Of a stretch of 64,000 nt of DNA, positions 38,501 to 49,400 are shown piece after piece. The position numbers were made by a program, and so were the translations under genes. Under the pieces are notes generated by a model. It did no database searches. It saw only the letters and a list, made by a program, of their open reading frames with translations, and was not told the DNA's origin. Each line of letters opens with the position of its first letter. Position 1 is the first letter of the stretch. Source of the stretch: an uncultured Acidobacteriia bacterium (GTDB lineage: Bacteria > Acidobacteriota > Terriglobia > Bryobacterales > Bryobacteraceae); the NCBI GenBank assembly GCA_903851195.1, contig CAINNJ010000058.1:248001-312000 (forward strand). The letters run 5' to 3'.

Positions 38501-40207
38501 GGTATTTAGCTCGCCGTAAGTAAGAGACCGGATCGCGCCTGCCTCAGTGCCGGAGACGACAGCGATCGCCTCCGGCGTGAGGTGAACCCGTTCCTCGATC
38601 AGTTCGTGGACGCACTTGTCCGCGGGATAATCCGCGGCCGTTTTGTTCCATTCGACCAGCAACAAACGGCGCTCATCGTCGGTCATGAGCGGCAGGTTCG
38701 CAATATGTTGCCGGGGATTCCGCGCCAGCGCGGACAACAAAGTCTGGAAGTGGCCGGCCATCCGCCGGATTGTATCCTCGTCAAAAAGACTCGTGTTGTA
38801 AACCAGACTGCCGTCGATCCGGTCGTCTGCTTCCCACACGTGCGCTTCCAGATCGAAGCGCGCCACACGATCGCCGAAATCGAATACGCTGAACTGTAGT
38901 TGCGCCGCCGAGACCCGCGGTGTGGGCGGTTGTTGCAGAGCGAAAATCACCTGAACGATCGGCGAATAGGCCAGGTTCCGCTCCGGATTCAGTTCATCGA
39001 CAAGCTTTTCGAAAGGCAAGTCCTGATGGTCATAGGCATCCTGTGTATTTCGCCGAACCTGCTCCAGGACGGCGTCGAACGTGGGATTGCCCCCCAGCTC
39101 GGTCCGCAGCGCCAGAGTGTTGACAAAAAAGCCGATGAGTGGTTCTATTTCCCGCCGGTTGCGATTGGCGATCGGAGATCCGACCACAATGTCAGTCTCA
39201 CCGGTGTAGCGGCAAAGTAATACCTGAAATGCCGCCAGCAAAGTCATGAAGAGGGTTGCCCCGGCCTCGCGGCCCACCGCTTTCAACTGCCCGGTCAAAT
39301 CCGCGCCCAGAGTAAAACTTACACTGCCGCCATGGAACGTCTGCACTGCGGGTCTTGGGCGGTCGGCGGGCAGGGACAAGATCCGAGGCGCATCGGACAA
39401 ACGCGTGCGCCAGAATTCGAGCTGACGGGAAAGGCGTTCTCCCTGAAGCCACTGCCGCTGCGCGCAAGCGAAATCCGCATATTGAATCGGCAGCGGCTGA
39501 AGGGGACTCGGCAGGCCGCGCGCGAACGCGGCGTATAGCTGAACAAACTCCTCGATAAAGATGCCAACCGACCAGCCATCTCCGGCGATGTGATGCATCG
39601 TGAGAAGAAGAATATGTTCCTGCTCCGCTAAGCGCAGCAGTGTCACGCGCAGCATCGGGTCCCGCGTCAGATCGAAAGTGCGCAGCGCCTCCGCTTTAAT
39701 AAGACGGTGCACCTCGTCAGCGCGGCCCTGTTCGGGAAATTGCCGCAAATCCACGAAGTCAGGGTTGAGCTGCGAAATCGGAGCGATTACTTGCCGCGGT
39801 TCGTTGTCGACCGCGGGGAAGGTCGTCCGCAGAATTTCGTGTCGATCGACAATCTCAGCCAGACTCCTGTTCAGCGCGGAATGATCCAATGGGCCATCGA
39901 GTTTCAGCGCGCCAGCCATGTTATAGGCACTGCCACTTCCGAGCCGGTCAAGAAACCACAGACGCTGCTGAGCGTACGAGAGCTGTAAGGGACCCGTGCG
40001 CGCAACCTGCGGAATCGAAGTGCCGCCGGCGTCCCCCTGGGCTGCCCGCAGGGTGGCGAGAATGTCCGTCTTGTAAGACTGTAATTCACGCACCAGGTCT
40101 GGTGTGAGTGAGCCTTCGGGTGCGCTGCAGCGCAGGTTCTCGCCTTCGACCCACAGTTTGACGTCGCGTGCGGTCAAGTCCTCCAGGAAATCGCGGAGCG
40201 TGGTCAT
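35555..40207 (-). CDS. NRPS module (docking-C-A-N-methyltransferase-PCP), leucine
   Basis: This 1550-residue module has a TubC-type docking domain at 1-50 (DFLEDLTARDVKLWVEGENL). Its condensation domain has HHIAGDGWS near 206 and its adenylation domain has YTSGSTGKPKG near 689. The GrsA-aligned code is D-A-W-F-L-G-N-V-V-K, a known leucine code. An N-methyltransferase (about 1000-1380, motif EIGCGSGLLLSRL and NSVIQYFP) is inserted between adenylation motifs A8 and A9, the usual place for N-methylation, so N-methyl-leucine is predicted. The PCP Ser is in AGGHSLL near 1491. The C-terminus ends SGEFEEVEL, an acidic tail suited to dock with the TubC domain of the next NRPS. Confidence 0.94.
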   Translation of the reverse strand: MTTLRDFLEDLTARDVKLWVEGENLRCSAPEGSLTPDLVRELQSYKTDILATLRAAQGDAGGTSIPQVARTGPLQLSYAQQRLWFLDRLGSGSAYNMAGALKLDGPLDHSALNRSLAEIVDRHEILRTTFPAVDNEPRQVIAPISQLNPDFVDLRQFPEQGRADEVHRLIKAEALRTFDLTRDPMLRVTLLRLAEQEHILLLTMHHIAGDGWSVGIFIEEFVQLYAAFARGLPSPLQPLPIQYADFACAQRQWLQGERLSRQLEFWRTRLSDAPRILSLPADRPRPAVQTFHGGSVSFTLGADLTGQLKAVGREAGATLFMTLLAAFQVLLCRYTGETDIVVGSPIANRNRREIEPLIGFFVNTLALRTELGGNPTFDAVLEQVRRNTQDAYDHQDLPFEKLVDELNPERNLAYSPIVQVIFALQQPPTPRVSAAQLQFSVFDFGDRVARFDLEAHVWEADDRIDGSLVYNTSLFDEDTIRRMAGHFQTLLSALARNPRQHIANLPLMTDDERRLLLVEWNKTAADYPADKCVHELIEERVHLTPEAIAVVSGTEAGAIRSLTYGELNTRANQLAHYLISRGAGAGTPVVICTERSPETIVGLLGILKAGAYYVPLLPSDPQERLAFFLADAQARIILTQERLAAGLPAQNAHIVCLDKDWDAIAAFDKSNPVRKPASTDFAYLIYTSGSTGKPKGVTVPHRGLMNLVCWHRRAFLVSAQDHATQLASLAFDAAGWEIWPYLAAGSTLHLVPSKIAGDPERLKDWLITRAITIAFVPTPLAEQMLALDWPREVPLRIMLTGGDKLHTAGSSPRPFQLVNNYGPTENTVVATSCAVPPNGNSAPPIGRPIANVRVYILDSHLQPVPVGVPGELCIAGDSVASGYHNRPELTAEKFIPNPYGPGALYRTGDLTRYLPGGDIEFLGRIDAQLKIRGFRLEPGEIEAVLTEHPGVREAVVVAHGDNGMAAGGGGGEKRLTGYLVPTIHTAAATEHVTQWQALYEETYGKTPKQQDATFNLTGWQSSYTGEPIPEAEMAEWVEHTVAEIRALGAKRILEIGCGSGLLLSRLAPDAPEYWGTDYSREALQHVERIKAAAPGLAHVKLSQRMADDFTGIEPGAFDLVILNSVIQYFPGIDYLMQVLEGAVRSVRAGGSIYVGDIRNFDLLEAYHASVQLYQAPDDLTRSHLAQRVLQRVRDEEELLVSPAFFAALQQRLPQIDRAQIRLKRGHHHNELTRFRYQVVLSKALPQQSEASAPGASDRLIGWQDWRQTTLTLDTLREKLSNERPAVLGLRSVPNARLQSAAHTLAWLKDAHHQTVSQLRQARPDPDRAVDPEALWALSDALPYQVQVLWSDAGAQQGAMDVLFTRNTEGSTLQALDFRELPRRAWREYGNNPLLGKLSRTLIPAVRQFLQQKLPDYMAPSAYVLLDALPLTPNGKVDRRKLPAPVLLPGTLATAFTPPGNATQATVAQIWSEVLGIERLGIHDNFFEAGGHSLLATQVISRINQSFSLNLPLRTLFEEATVAHLSEAIENARWAAQPAEEQSGEFEEVEL

Positions 40208-43200
40208 ATGAGGATCTCCTCCCTTCGCACCGAGGGCCGATCCGGCGTCTGATTCGGACCCGACTGCAACTTCCGTGCCTCCAGAATTGCCTCGATCCGT
40301 TCCGCCAGCGTTCCCACCGTAGGCACGTCGAAAAGCGTCCTCATGGGCAGTTCGATGGAAAATACAGCGTTGATCCTCGACACGACCTGAGTTACCAGAA
40401 GTGAGTGACCACCCAGATCGAAGAAATCGGAATGTATACCCACGCCTGGCCGCCCCAGAACCTCAGACCAGATTTCGACCAGTGCGATCTCGACCCGCGT
40501 GCGAGGCGGCGCCGGCGTTTCTTCAGCCAGTTGAACCTGCGAACTCAGCTCCTGCAGAGCCTGTCGGTCGACCTTGCCATTCGAGGTAAGAGGAAATTTC
40601 TCCACCTCGATAAAGTTCGCGGGAACCATATAGTCGGGTAGCTTCACGCGCAGGAAATTGCGCAGGTCATCGGGATTCACCCCCTGGTCTGAGACGATAT
40701 ACGCAAACAGGCGCATATCGCCTTCCTGAACACGATTCACCAGAATAATGCTGTCCCGAATGCCGGGATATTGGTTGAGTGTCGCTTCAATCTCGCCTGG
40801 CTCAACACGGAACCCGCGAATTTTTACCTGAGCGTCGATGCGCCCCAGATACTCGATATCGCCGTCCGCGCGGTAGCGAGCCAGATCGCCGGTGCGATAC
40901 AGCCGGCCTGGACCTAACGGGTTGGATATAAATCGCTCCCGTGTCAATTCCGGTCGGTTCAGATAACCCTGAGCGACACCCGCACCGCCTACATAAATCT
41001 CGCCGGGAATACCGAGGGGAACGGGTTGCTGACTCTGGTCCAGAATGTAGAACCGCAAATCGGGAATTGGCCTGCCGATGAGGCTCGCCGATTGCGCCAG
41101 ATCCGCTTCAGTCAGAGGACGGTAGGTAACGTGGACGGTGGTTTCCGTGATCCCATACATGTTGACAAGCTGCGGATTCGTCACGCCGTGTCTGGCAAAC
41201 CACGGGGAAAGACTCCGGATATCCAGCGCTTCGCCGCCGAAAATGATGAATCGCAGGCTCGTCGGTTCGGCGCCGGACGATTCATCAACCTGGAGTAGCT
41301 GCCGAAACGCCGACGGAGTCTGGTTAAGCACAGTCACCCGTTCTTTCCGGAGGAGAGTGTGGAACTCCTCGGGCGAGCGGCTGACTGCGTGCGGAACAAT
41401 CACCAGACGGCCACCGTGAAGCAACGCGCCCCATATCTCCCAGACGGAAAAATCGAATGAAACAGAATGGAACAGAGTCCAGACATCGTGTTCGTCGAAG
41501 TGGAACCATCCGGCGGTCGCGGCAAACAGGCGTGTCACATTGTAATGGCTGACAACGGTCCCCTTGGGGAGCCCCGTTGAGCCTGAAGTATAGATGACAT
41601 AAGCCGGAGCGTCCGGCGCAGCGATTCTGGGGGGATTGGTGACGGGCTGTTGAGAAAACGCGTCGACATCGCCATCCAGACGTACCGTCTTCGCTGGAGA
41701 AGCCGTGCCCGTGCTGAGAACTTCCCTGGCAAACTTCTCCTGGGTCACCACCACGGTGGGCTGTGCATCACCCAGCATAAAGTCCAATCGTGCCGGAGGA
41801 TAGGTTGGGTCGAGCGGAACATACGCGCCTCCCGCCTTGAGAATGCCCAGCAATCCCACGATCATCCCCACAGACCGCTCCATGCAGAGCCCGGCCAATG
41901 CGCCCTGACGGAATCCTGTGCTTCGCAGGTAATGCGCGAGCTGGTTCGCCCGTGTATTCAGTTCGCGGTAAGTTACAGTCTCATCTTCAAAGACCAGCGC
42001 AATGCTCTCAGGGTTTCGCTCCGCCTGGGCCTCGAAGAGATGATGAAGAGATTGACCGGCCCGATACTCCACGGCCGTCATATCCCACCTTGAAAGCAGT
42101 TGCCGGCGTTCTGCCTCGGTGAGCAGGGGCAGATCCGCGAGGCGACGGGCCGGATCGGCGAGAATACCCTCCAGCAAAGTCCGAAAATGACCCAGCCATC
42201 GTTGAATGGTTTCGGCATCGAACAGCGCGGTATTGAAGTCGCAGTCGACAACGATTTCCTGGTTGGACTCAATCGCGTTCACGACAAGATCAAAGGCCAC
42301 CGCCCGCCGCGGCAATGAATAAGGCCGGCTTGTAGCCGAACCAAAATTAGGAGAGTTGAACGAGCGGTCGAGATTGAACGTTCCGGAGATCAATGAGGAA
42401 CGATTATCTGCCCGGCGCTCGCGCAGCTCCTCCAGGAGCCACGCGAACGGATAGACCTCATGCTCATAACCATCCAACATCAATTTCCGGGTCTTGCTCA
42501 GGTGATCGGAAAACGTCTCTTTGGGGTCAATCTGACTGCGGATCGGCAGCAGATGCGTGGCATATCCAACCAGACTTCCGCTGTCCTCGTCAAAGCGGCC
42601 CGTCACCGGTATCCCGGTAATCAGGTCGGTTTGGCCGGTCAGGCGATGTAACAGCGCTGTGTAAGCGGCGACCAGCGTCATGAAGAGCGTGCAGGCCCGC
42701 TCTCTGCTGAGTTTTCTTAGAGATGTGACAAGCTGCGCCGAGAGATGTATCGCTTGGCGTGCTCCCTGATAACTGCGCTTCGCGGAGCGCGGCCGGTCGG
42801 TGGGCAATTGCAGCGTGTGAATCGGGCCGGCGAGTTGATGCAGCCAATAGTCACCATGACGCCTCATCTCCGGTGTATACCGTTGACTGTCCTGTCTTGC
42901 CGCATACTCCCGGAACTGCAACGCGGCTGGCAGAGAGATCGCCGTGCCCGTGTAACGGGCTGTATAGAAGAGGCTCGCTTCTTCCGCTATGACGCCCCAT
43001 GACCAACCGTCCACAATGATGTGATGAGCCTTGAGAGCGAGCACATGCTCCCGGGAATTCAGCCGCAACAGATATGCGATAAAGAGCGGTCCCTGGTTCA
43101 GGTCGAATGGCCGTTCCCCCTCGGCTGACAGCCAGGTTTCTACCGCCGCGGCTGCGCTCTCACGCTCCAGAGAAAAATCGAGGATTGAGAGCTCCACGAC

Positions 43201-43446
43201 AAAGTCGTTGTGGATCAACTGCAGATCGCCCTGAGCGCTGAACGTCGTGCGCAGCGCTTCATGGCGGTCCGCCACTTTTTGCAGCGCATGCCGGAGTGAC
43301 GGGATATGCAACGGCCCGACCAGCCGGATCGCGACAAACTCGTTGTAAGAACTCGATTCCTCAGTCCCCAGTTGCGCCAGAATCCAGAGCTGCTTCTGGG
43401 CGGCCGTGAGTGGCGCGCTCGCTGGCGCCAATGGTTTAACTGGCAC
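40204..43446 (-). CDS. NRPS module (C-A-PCP), threonine
   Basis: This 1080-residue module starts with GTG at 43446, inside the end of the upstream PKS gene (11-base overlap). The condensation domain carries HHIIVDGWS near 142. The adenylation domain carries YTSGSTGLPKG near 619, SFDFSVWEIW, IIFGGEAL and NMYGITETTVHV. The GrsA-aligned code D-F-W-N-I-G-M-V-H-K is the well-known threonine code. The PCP Ser is in LGGHSLL near 1013. There is no N-terminal docking domain, and the C-terminus ends RREEILI, a short acidic tail of the kind recognised by the TubC domain of the next protein. Its donor is the 2-hydroxy-3-aminoacyl unit made by the upstream PKS. Confidence 0.94.
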   Translation of the reverse strand: MPVKPLAPASAPLTAAQKQLWILAQLGTEESSSYNEFVAIRLVGPLHIPSLRHALQKVADRHEALRTTFSAQGDLQLIHNDFVVELSILDFSLERESAAAAVETWLSAEGERPFDLNQGPLFIAYLLRLNSREHVLALKAHHIIVDGWSWGVIAEEASLFYTARYTGTAISLPAALQFREYAARQDSQRYTPEMRRHGDYWLHQLAGPIHTLQLPTDRPRSAKRSYQGARQAIHLSAQLVTSLRKLSRERACTLFMTLVAAYTALLHRLTGQTDLITGIPVTGRFDEDSGSLVGYATHLLPIRSQIDPKETFSDHLSKTRKLMLDGYEHEVYPFAWLLEELRERRADNRSSLISGTFNLDRSFNSPNFGSATSRPYSLPRRAVAFDLVVNAIESNQEIVVDCDFNTALFDAETIQRWLGHFRTLLEGILADPARRLADLPLLTEAERRQLLSRWDMTAVEYRAGQSLHHLFEAQAERNPESIALVFEDETVTYRELNTRANQLAHYLRSTGFRQGALAGLCMERSVGMIVGLLGILKAGGAYVPLDPTYPPARLDFMLGDAQPTVVVTQEKFAREVLSTGTASPAKTVRLDGDVDAFSQQPVTNPPRIAAPDAPAYVIYTSGSTGLPKGTVVSHYNVTRLFAATAGWFHFDEHDVWTLFHSVSFDFSVWEIWGALLHGGRLVIVPHAVSRSPEEFHTLLRKERVTVLNQTPSAFRQLLQVDESSGAEPTSLRFIIFGGEALDIRSLSPWFARHGVTNPQLVNMYGITETTVHVTYRPLTEADLAQSASLIGRPIPDLRFYILDQSQQPVPLGIPGEIYVGGAGVAQGYLNRPELTRERFISNPLGPGRLYRTGDLARYRADGDIEYLGRIDAQVKIRGFRVEPGEIEATLNQYPGIRDSIILVNRVQEGDMRLFAYIVSDQGVNPDDLRNFLRVKLPDYMVPANFIEVEKFPLTSNGKVDRQALQELSSQVQLAEETPAPPRTRVEIALVEIWSEVLGRPGVGIHSDFFDLGGHSLLVTQVVSRINAVFSIELPMRTLFDVPTVGTLAERIEAILEARKLQSGPNQTPDRPSVRREEILI

Positions 43447-46400
43447 TGGCCCCTCTGGAGAGTATCGGTAATCCGTTCTGCGCGCGCTCGCGTAAAGCGT
43501 TCACCTTCGGAAAAGCAGCCCGGACCGAGGCCGGATCCACGCCGAAATCGACGAAACACGCAATCTCGTCCACGCCGGCCGCTCGCAACCGTTCCACCAC
43601 GTCCAGACACGATCCCACCGTGCCGATCAGAGCGCGATCCTCCACATAGCGTTCATAGACGAGCGAAAGGAAATCGTCCTGTTGCTCCCCGCTCAGAGCC
43701 TCAAAATTATGATCCAACCCCATGTTCTCAGCTAAGGTCCTGAACAGGCCGAGCGTGGATCGTAAATAGTTAAAGAGCGGTTGGCGTGCCTGCAGGCGGG
43801 TTCTCATTAAATCTTCGCCGATAAACGTGTGCATCAAAACGGCCACGTGCCCCCCCTGGGCATCAAAGCCGCTTCTGGCCCTCGCCTCCCGATAAAGCCT
43901 TATACTTTCGGTCAGTTCCGCGACGCTCTGTCCCATCAGATTGGTGAGAATGCCCGCTCCCGCCTCACCGGCTTTGACGTAAGTATCGGGATTCCTAACC
44001 ACCGTTACGAAAATCGGAGGCTCGGCCTGCTTAGGCTTCGGGTGGACCTGGATCTCTGCAAGGTTACCGGCGCCGTTACGGAACGATACCGCTTCGCCGC
44101 GCCACAGCTTTCGGATCGTCTCAATCTGAGAGAACATCAGGTCGCGATGAGCTCCGAACGCCTCGGGAGCGAAAATGAAGTCGTTGGGGTGCCAGCCGGA
44201 AGCCACGGAAAATCCCGCCCGGCCGTTCGAGAGATTATCGACGACCGACCATTCTTCCACAATTCGCACCGGGTGATGCAGCGGCAACACGACGCTGCCG
44301 GCCCGCAGTTGCAGATTTGTTGTCTCTCTGGCCAGCGCGGCACAAAGGACGGAAGGATTCGGAGAGAACCCCCCAAAGTCATGAAAGTGACGTTCGGGAA
44401 CCCAGATCGAGGAGAATCCGTTCTGGTCCGCATACCGTGCGCCATCGAATAGTAAGTCGTATTTGTCCGGTGTGTACTTGTCTCCGTACACGCCGAAGTA
44501 AAAGAGGCTGAAGTCCGGACTCGCATTCTTTCGGGCCGGGCCCACCTGTGAAGCCTGCGGATGGATCGGTCCGGCGTCGGAACTGGTGCCGTTCCCGCCC
44601 GGCCGAAAAAGCGCCGGCGCTTCGGCCCGTTCGATATTCCGGAACTCAGACGGTGTAGCCTGGACCGCGCTTCCCCCGCTCGCCGCTACCTTCGCGGGGG
44701 AAGCCTGTGGAAAAAAACCGCCGGCTCTCATTTCTGCCACGGTTTCCTTTACCGCCTGAATAATGTAAGCGATGTCTTCGTCCGTGTGAGCCATGGATAA
44801 GAAACAGTTCCGCCATTCCCAGAGGGAAAGACCTTTTTCGAGGAGATGAAAGAAGAAGATCTCGAAATTACCCTGAAAGCGGAAAAGGAACAGCGAACTC
44901 CAGTGAACCACCCTTATCGGAACGGCTTCCGCTTCAAACCAGTTGTTGAGTTCGGCCGCGAAACGTGCCGTCCGCTCGTTCAACTGGGCGTATGCGCCCG
45001 TGCCGATTGCCTTAATATGGGTGAGTGCCGCCTTGGCCGTCGCCATAGCGAGGGGATGTTTGCAAAAGGTGCCGCCGAAAAAGATCGTTTCCTTGCGCGG
45101 TGCGGATTCATCGCCGTACCGCCACACCCCGCCGTCAATGTAATCCATGATCGGCGCTTTACCCGCGACGATTCCGATCGGCATGCCGCCACCCGCGATT
45201 TTGCCATAGGTTGCTAAATCCGCGCGAACACCAAACCATTCCTGCGCGCCTCCCGGACCAGGGCGAAAACCGGTGAGAGTCTCATCGAAGATCAGAACAA
45301 CGCCCGTTTCCTCGGTCAGTTTGCGCAGGTCCCGAACGAACTCGATCGGTTGCAGTTCCGGACGGCGGCTCTGAATTGGTTCCACCAGCACGGCCGCCAG
45401 TTCATGCGCATGGTCGCGAATGATCTTCAGCGAGTCGACATTGCCATATTCGAGCACCATCGCATCCACAAGAACGTTGGGGGAGATGCCTGGGAAAAAC
45501 GAAGTGGCGCGCGGGTCGGCATTGCCATCCGTCGCAACTCCCAGCGTCATATCCGAATGGCCATGGTAAGAGCCCGTAAAATGAACGATCTTGTAACGCC
45601 CGGTCACCGCGCGGGCCAGCCGGATCGCCGCCATTACCGCCTCCGTTCCGGAGTTGCAGAATGTGACGCGTTCCATGCCGGTTAACTCTGCAACCAGTGC
45701 GGCAACCTCGCCGGTTATTCTTAATTGAGGCCCGATCTCAACCCCAAGCTCCTGCTGATCGGCCAGAGCCTGTTGCAGAAAGGGCGGAGTGTGACCAAAC
45801 ATGAGCACGCCAAAACCCATGGTGAGGTCGATGTACTCATTTCCGTCCACATCCCGGAAGCGAGAACCCTCCGCGCGCTCGCCCATGATCGGATAAATCA
45901 TTTCCTTCAGAGACGCGCGGAATCCGACCGCTACCCGACTGTCGGCGAGCACCCGCCGATGCTCCTGAGTCAACTGCTTCGACGTTCGGGTGCGGGTATT
46001 GAACCGGGCTATAAGGGCATCCAGGTGAGCCTGCTGTTGCGGCGCAAGCTGGCTCTTTTCGGTTTGAGCCGGACGCCACGGGCCCATAGTCACTGGTTTC
46101 GTAACCGGCTTGGGAGTTGGCGCTTGTTGTTCTGTCTTTATGGCAGGCGGAGTATCGGTCCGGCCGGGAATACGCAGGAAATCCAGCTGGCGGTTCATCA
46201 GCTGGATCTGGTCAAGAATAATACGCTCGAATCCCGACCCGCTTTCATTCACGGGCAAACCCGGCGAAGACGCACGCGGTTGGGCTGTCTGAGCCGGTAA
46301 GAGGCACACCTGATCGGTTTGGGACGGAACGGGTTGAATCGGGGCCTGCGTCACAGCAGGGACGTTGCCGGCTGCGGGAAGAATCTGGTCGAGATAAGCC

Positions 46401-49400
46401 GCGATGGCTTCGATGGTCGTAAGATCCTCAAAGAACCGCCGAATCCCGACACTGACCGAATAAGTACGCTCGATGGTCCGGACCGTATTCACCAGGACAA
46501 GCGAATCGGCTCCGACTTCGAGCAGCGGCGCGTCCACGGGCAAACTGTCTGGTTCTAACTTCAGCGCGGTAGCCAAAATGGCCTGAACTTCCTGCGTCAG
46601 GCGGCGCTGCCGCGTGGCTGATGAAGCAGGAGTGCCCGCGGCCTGAGAATCGACTGGTATATTCATTGACAATGTGTTTTCTGGGCGAAGATCCGGAATC
46701 CAATAACGAACGCGTTGGAAAGCGTAAGTGGGCAACGCGATCCGGGCGCGTTGATAACCCTCGTCAAAACCTTCCCAACGGACGTTTACTCCTCGGACAT
46801 AGAGTTCGGACAGCGCCCCGAGGACCGCTCCCCAATCCTCTTCTCGCGGTGAGAGCGAGTGCAGCCAGGTTGCGTTATCGCTGTGCAGCTTTCCCAGGGC
46901 CGACAAAACTGGTGTCGGGCCGGCTTCTAAAAACAGCTCGTACCCGTTCCCTATCAACGTCCTGACGCCATCGGAAAACCGGACTGCTTCCCGGGTATGC
47001 CGTCGCCAATAGGCGGCATTTGGTGCGGTTCCCGCGGGAAACATATCGCCTGTGAGATTAGAGATCAGAGGAATTCGCGGCTCTTGATAGCCGATTTGAG
47101 CGGCCATCCGTTCAAACTCCGCCAGAATCGGTTCCATAAGGGGAGAATGGAAAGCGTGGGAGACCGGAAGGATTTTGGAGCGCACGCCCTGAGCACCAAG
47201 ACCATCCAGGACAATCTGTACCGCCTGCCTCTCACCCGAAATAACGATGTTCTGCGGCCCATTCACTGCGGCGATGGCTACCGAATCGAGGTAGGGGCGA
47301 ATGGCGGCCGACACGAGAGCTTCCTCCTCGAAGATGGCGGCCATCACACCATCCTGGACCAATCCCTGCATGAGTCTGGCCCTTGCAGCAACCAGCTGAA
47401 GGGCAACTTCCAGCGGGAAAACACCGGCTACACAGGCCGCCACGTACTCCCCTACACTGTGGCCTAAGACGGCATCGGGCTCAATTCCCCACGACTTCCA
47501 GAGTGCGGCCAGTGCGAATTCGATTGCGAACAGCGCAGGTTGGGTATAGATCGTATGATCGAGTCTGGATTTGTTTACCGCAGCGCTCTCTGTGTCGCCG
47601 GTATAAAGAATGTCAATTAACGACTCGTTAAGAATCGGCCTAAGAATTTTGTCGCACCGGTCGATGGCCGCGCGAAAAGCTGGCTGCGTTTCGTAAAGTT
47701 GGCGGCCCATATCCGGATACTGCGCGCCTTGGCCGGTAAAAAGAAACGCGATCGAAGGGCGATCCCGGCGACTGACTTCTCTCGCCAGGATGTTTGCCGG
47801 CGCGACGCCCGGCGCCAAGCCGGACAACGCGAAGCCAGACAACGCCGAGGCGGCTTCCTCCGCCGTTGAAGCCGTGAGTGCAAGCCGGTGTCGGAAGTGA
47901 GAGCGGCCCGTGCCGGCCGTGAAACAAACGTCCGCCAACCGCGGAGTGTTCGCTGTCAGAAAAGTCGCGTACTCGGCCGCCAACTGCCGGAGAGCGGGTT
48001 CTGTCTTTGCACTCAGGGCCAACAAATGCCGCGGGCGTTCCGGCGCTTCGCGGGTGAGACCCTCATCTTTCAGTGGTGGCGCCGATTCCAGCAGAACATG
48101 AGCATTGGTGCCACTGAAACCAAAGGCGCTGCAGCCTGCAAGGCGCCGCTCCGCGGTCCAAGGTGTGAGGGCGCGAGGAATTGCGAAAGGCAACTGCTCC
48201 CAGGGAATATAGGGATTTAATTCGCCCAGATGAATTACGGGAGGAATCTCTCCGTTCCGCAACACAAGAACGGTTTTAATCAGGCTGGCGACACCGGCGG
48301 CAGCCTCGGAATGTCCGATATTCCCCTTCAGCGTCCCGATCACTAATGGATTCGCGCGATCTCCAAAGACCGCGGCCAACGCATTTACCTCAATCGGATC
48401 GCCCAAAGACGTACCGGTGCCGTGGGCTTCAATATAGCCAACCTCATGAGGCGTGATCTGTGCTTTCAGCAGAGTTTGGCGGATTAGCTTTTCCTGGGCG
48501 GCTTCATTGGGGGCCGTGAGGCCGCTACTGGGGCCATCGTGATTGATTGTCGATTCGCGAATTACGGCAAGTATCCGATCCCGGTTCGCCACGGCGTCGG
48601 ACAGCCGCTTAAGAACGACTACCCCACATCCTTCGCCGCGTCCGTAACCGTCGGCAGCCGAATCGAAGGGTTTACACCGGCCATCGGGTGCCAGCGCGCC
48701 CATTTGACAAAGGCTGATACTGCTGCGAGGAGACAGGATCAGGTTGACACCGCCCGCCAGAGCTAATTCGGACTCGCCCAGTCGCAGACTCTGGCATGCC
48801 AGATGAACCGCGACTAACGATGACGAACAGGCGGTATCCAGCTGAATGACTGGCCCCTGCAATCCGAGCGCATAGGCGATACGACCCACCGCCACACTGC
48901 GCGCATTTCCCAATATTGAATGGGGGCCGATACTCTTAGGCTCTCTGGACGCTTCCAGCTGGAAGTGGTCGTCCGTGCACATACCCATGAATACGCCCAC
49001 GGCGCGATTACGAAGACCATCCGGCGATTGGCCGGCATTCTCGAGCGCTTCCCAGGATACTTCGAGTAACAGCCACTGCTGCGGGTCCATCGAGCCCGCC
49101 TCAAGAGGAGAAATCCCGAAGAAATGAGCGTCGAAGCGGTCTGCATACGGCAAGAAGCCGCCCTCACGGGTATAGCTGCTGCCCGGATGTTCAGGGTCGG
49201 GATGATAATAGGTGTCCACATCCCAGCGATCCATCGGCGCCTGCCCGATCGCGCTGGCGCCGTCGCGCAACAATTGCCAAAAGGCCTCCGGATTTTCCGC
49301 GCCCGGGAAACGGCAGCCCATGCCGACAACCGCAATCGGCTCCCTAAGCCTGTCTGTCTCCGGGCGGGACGATGATGACCCTTCCTGGGAACGGGGCTGA

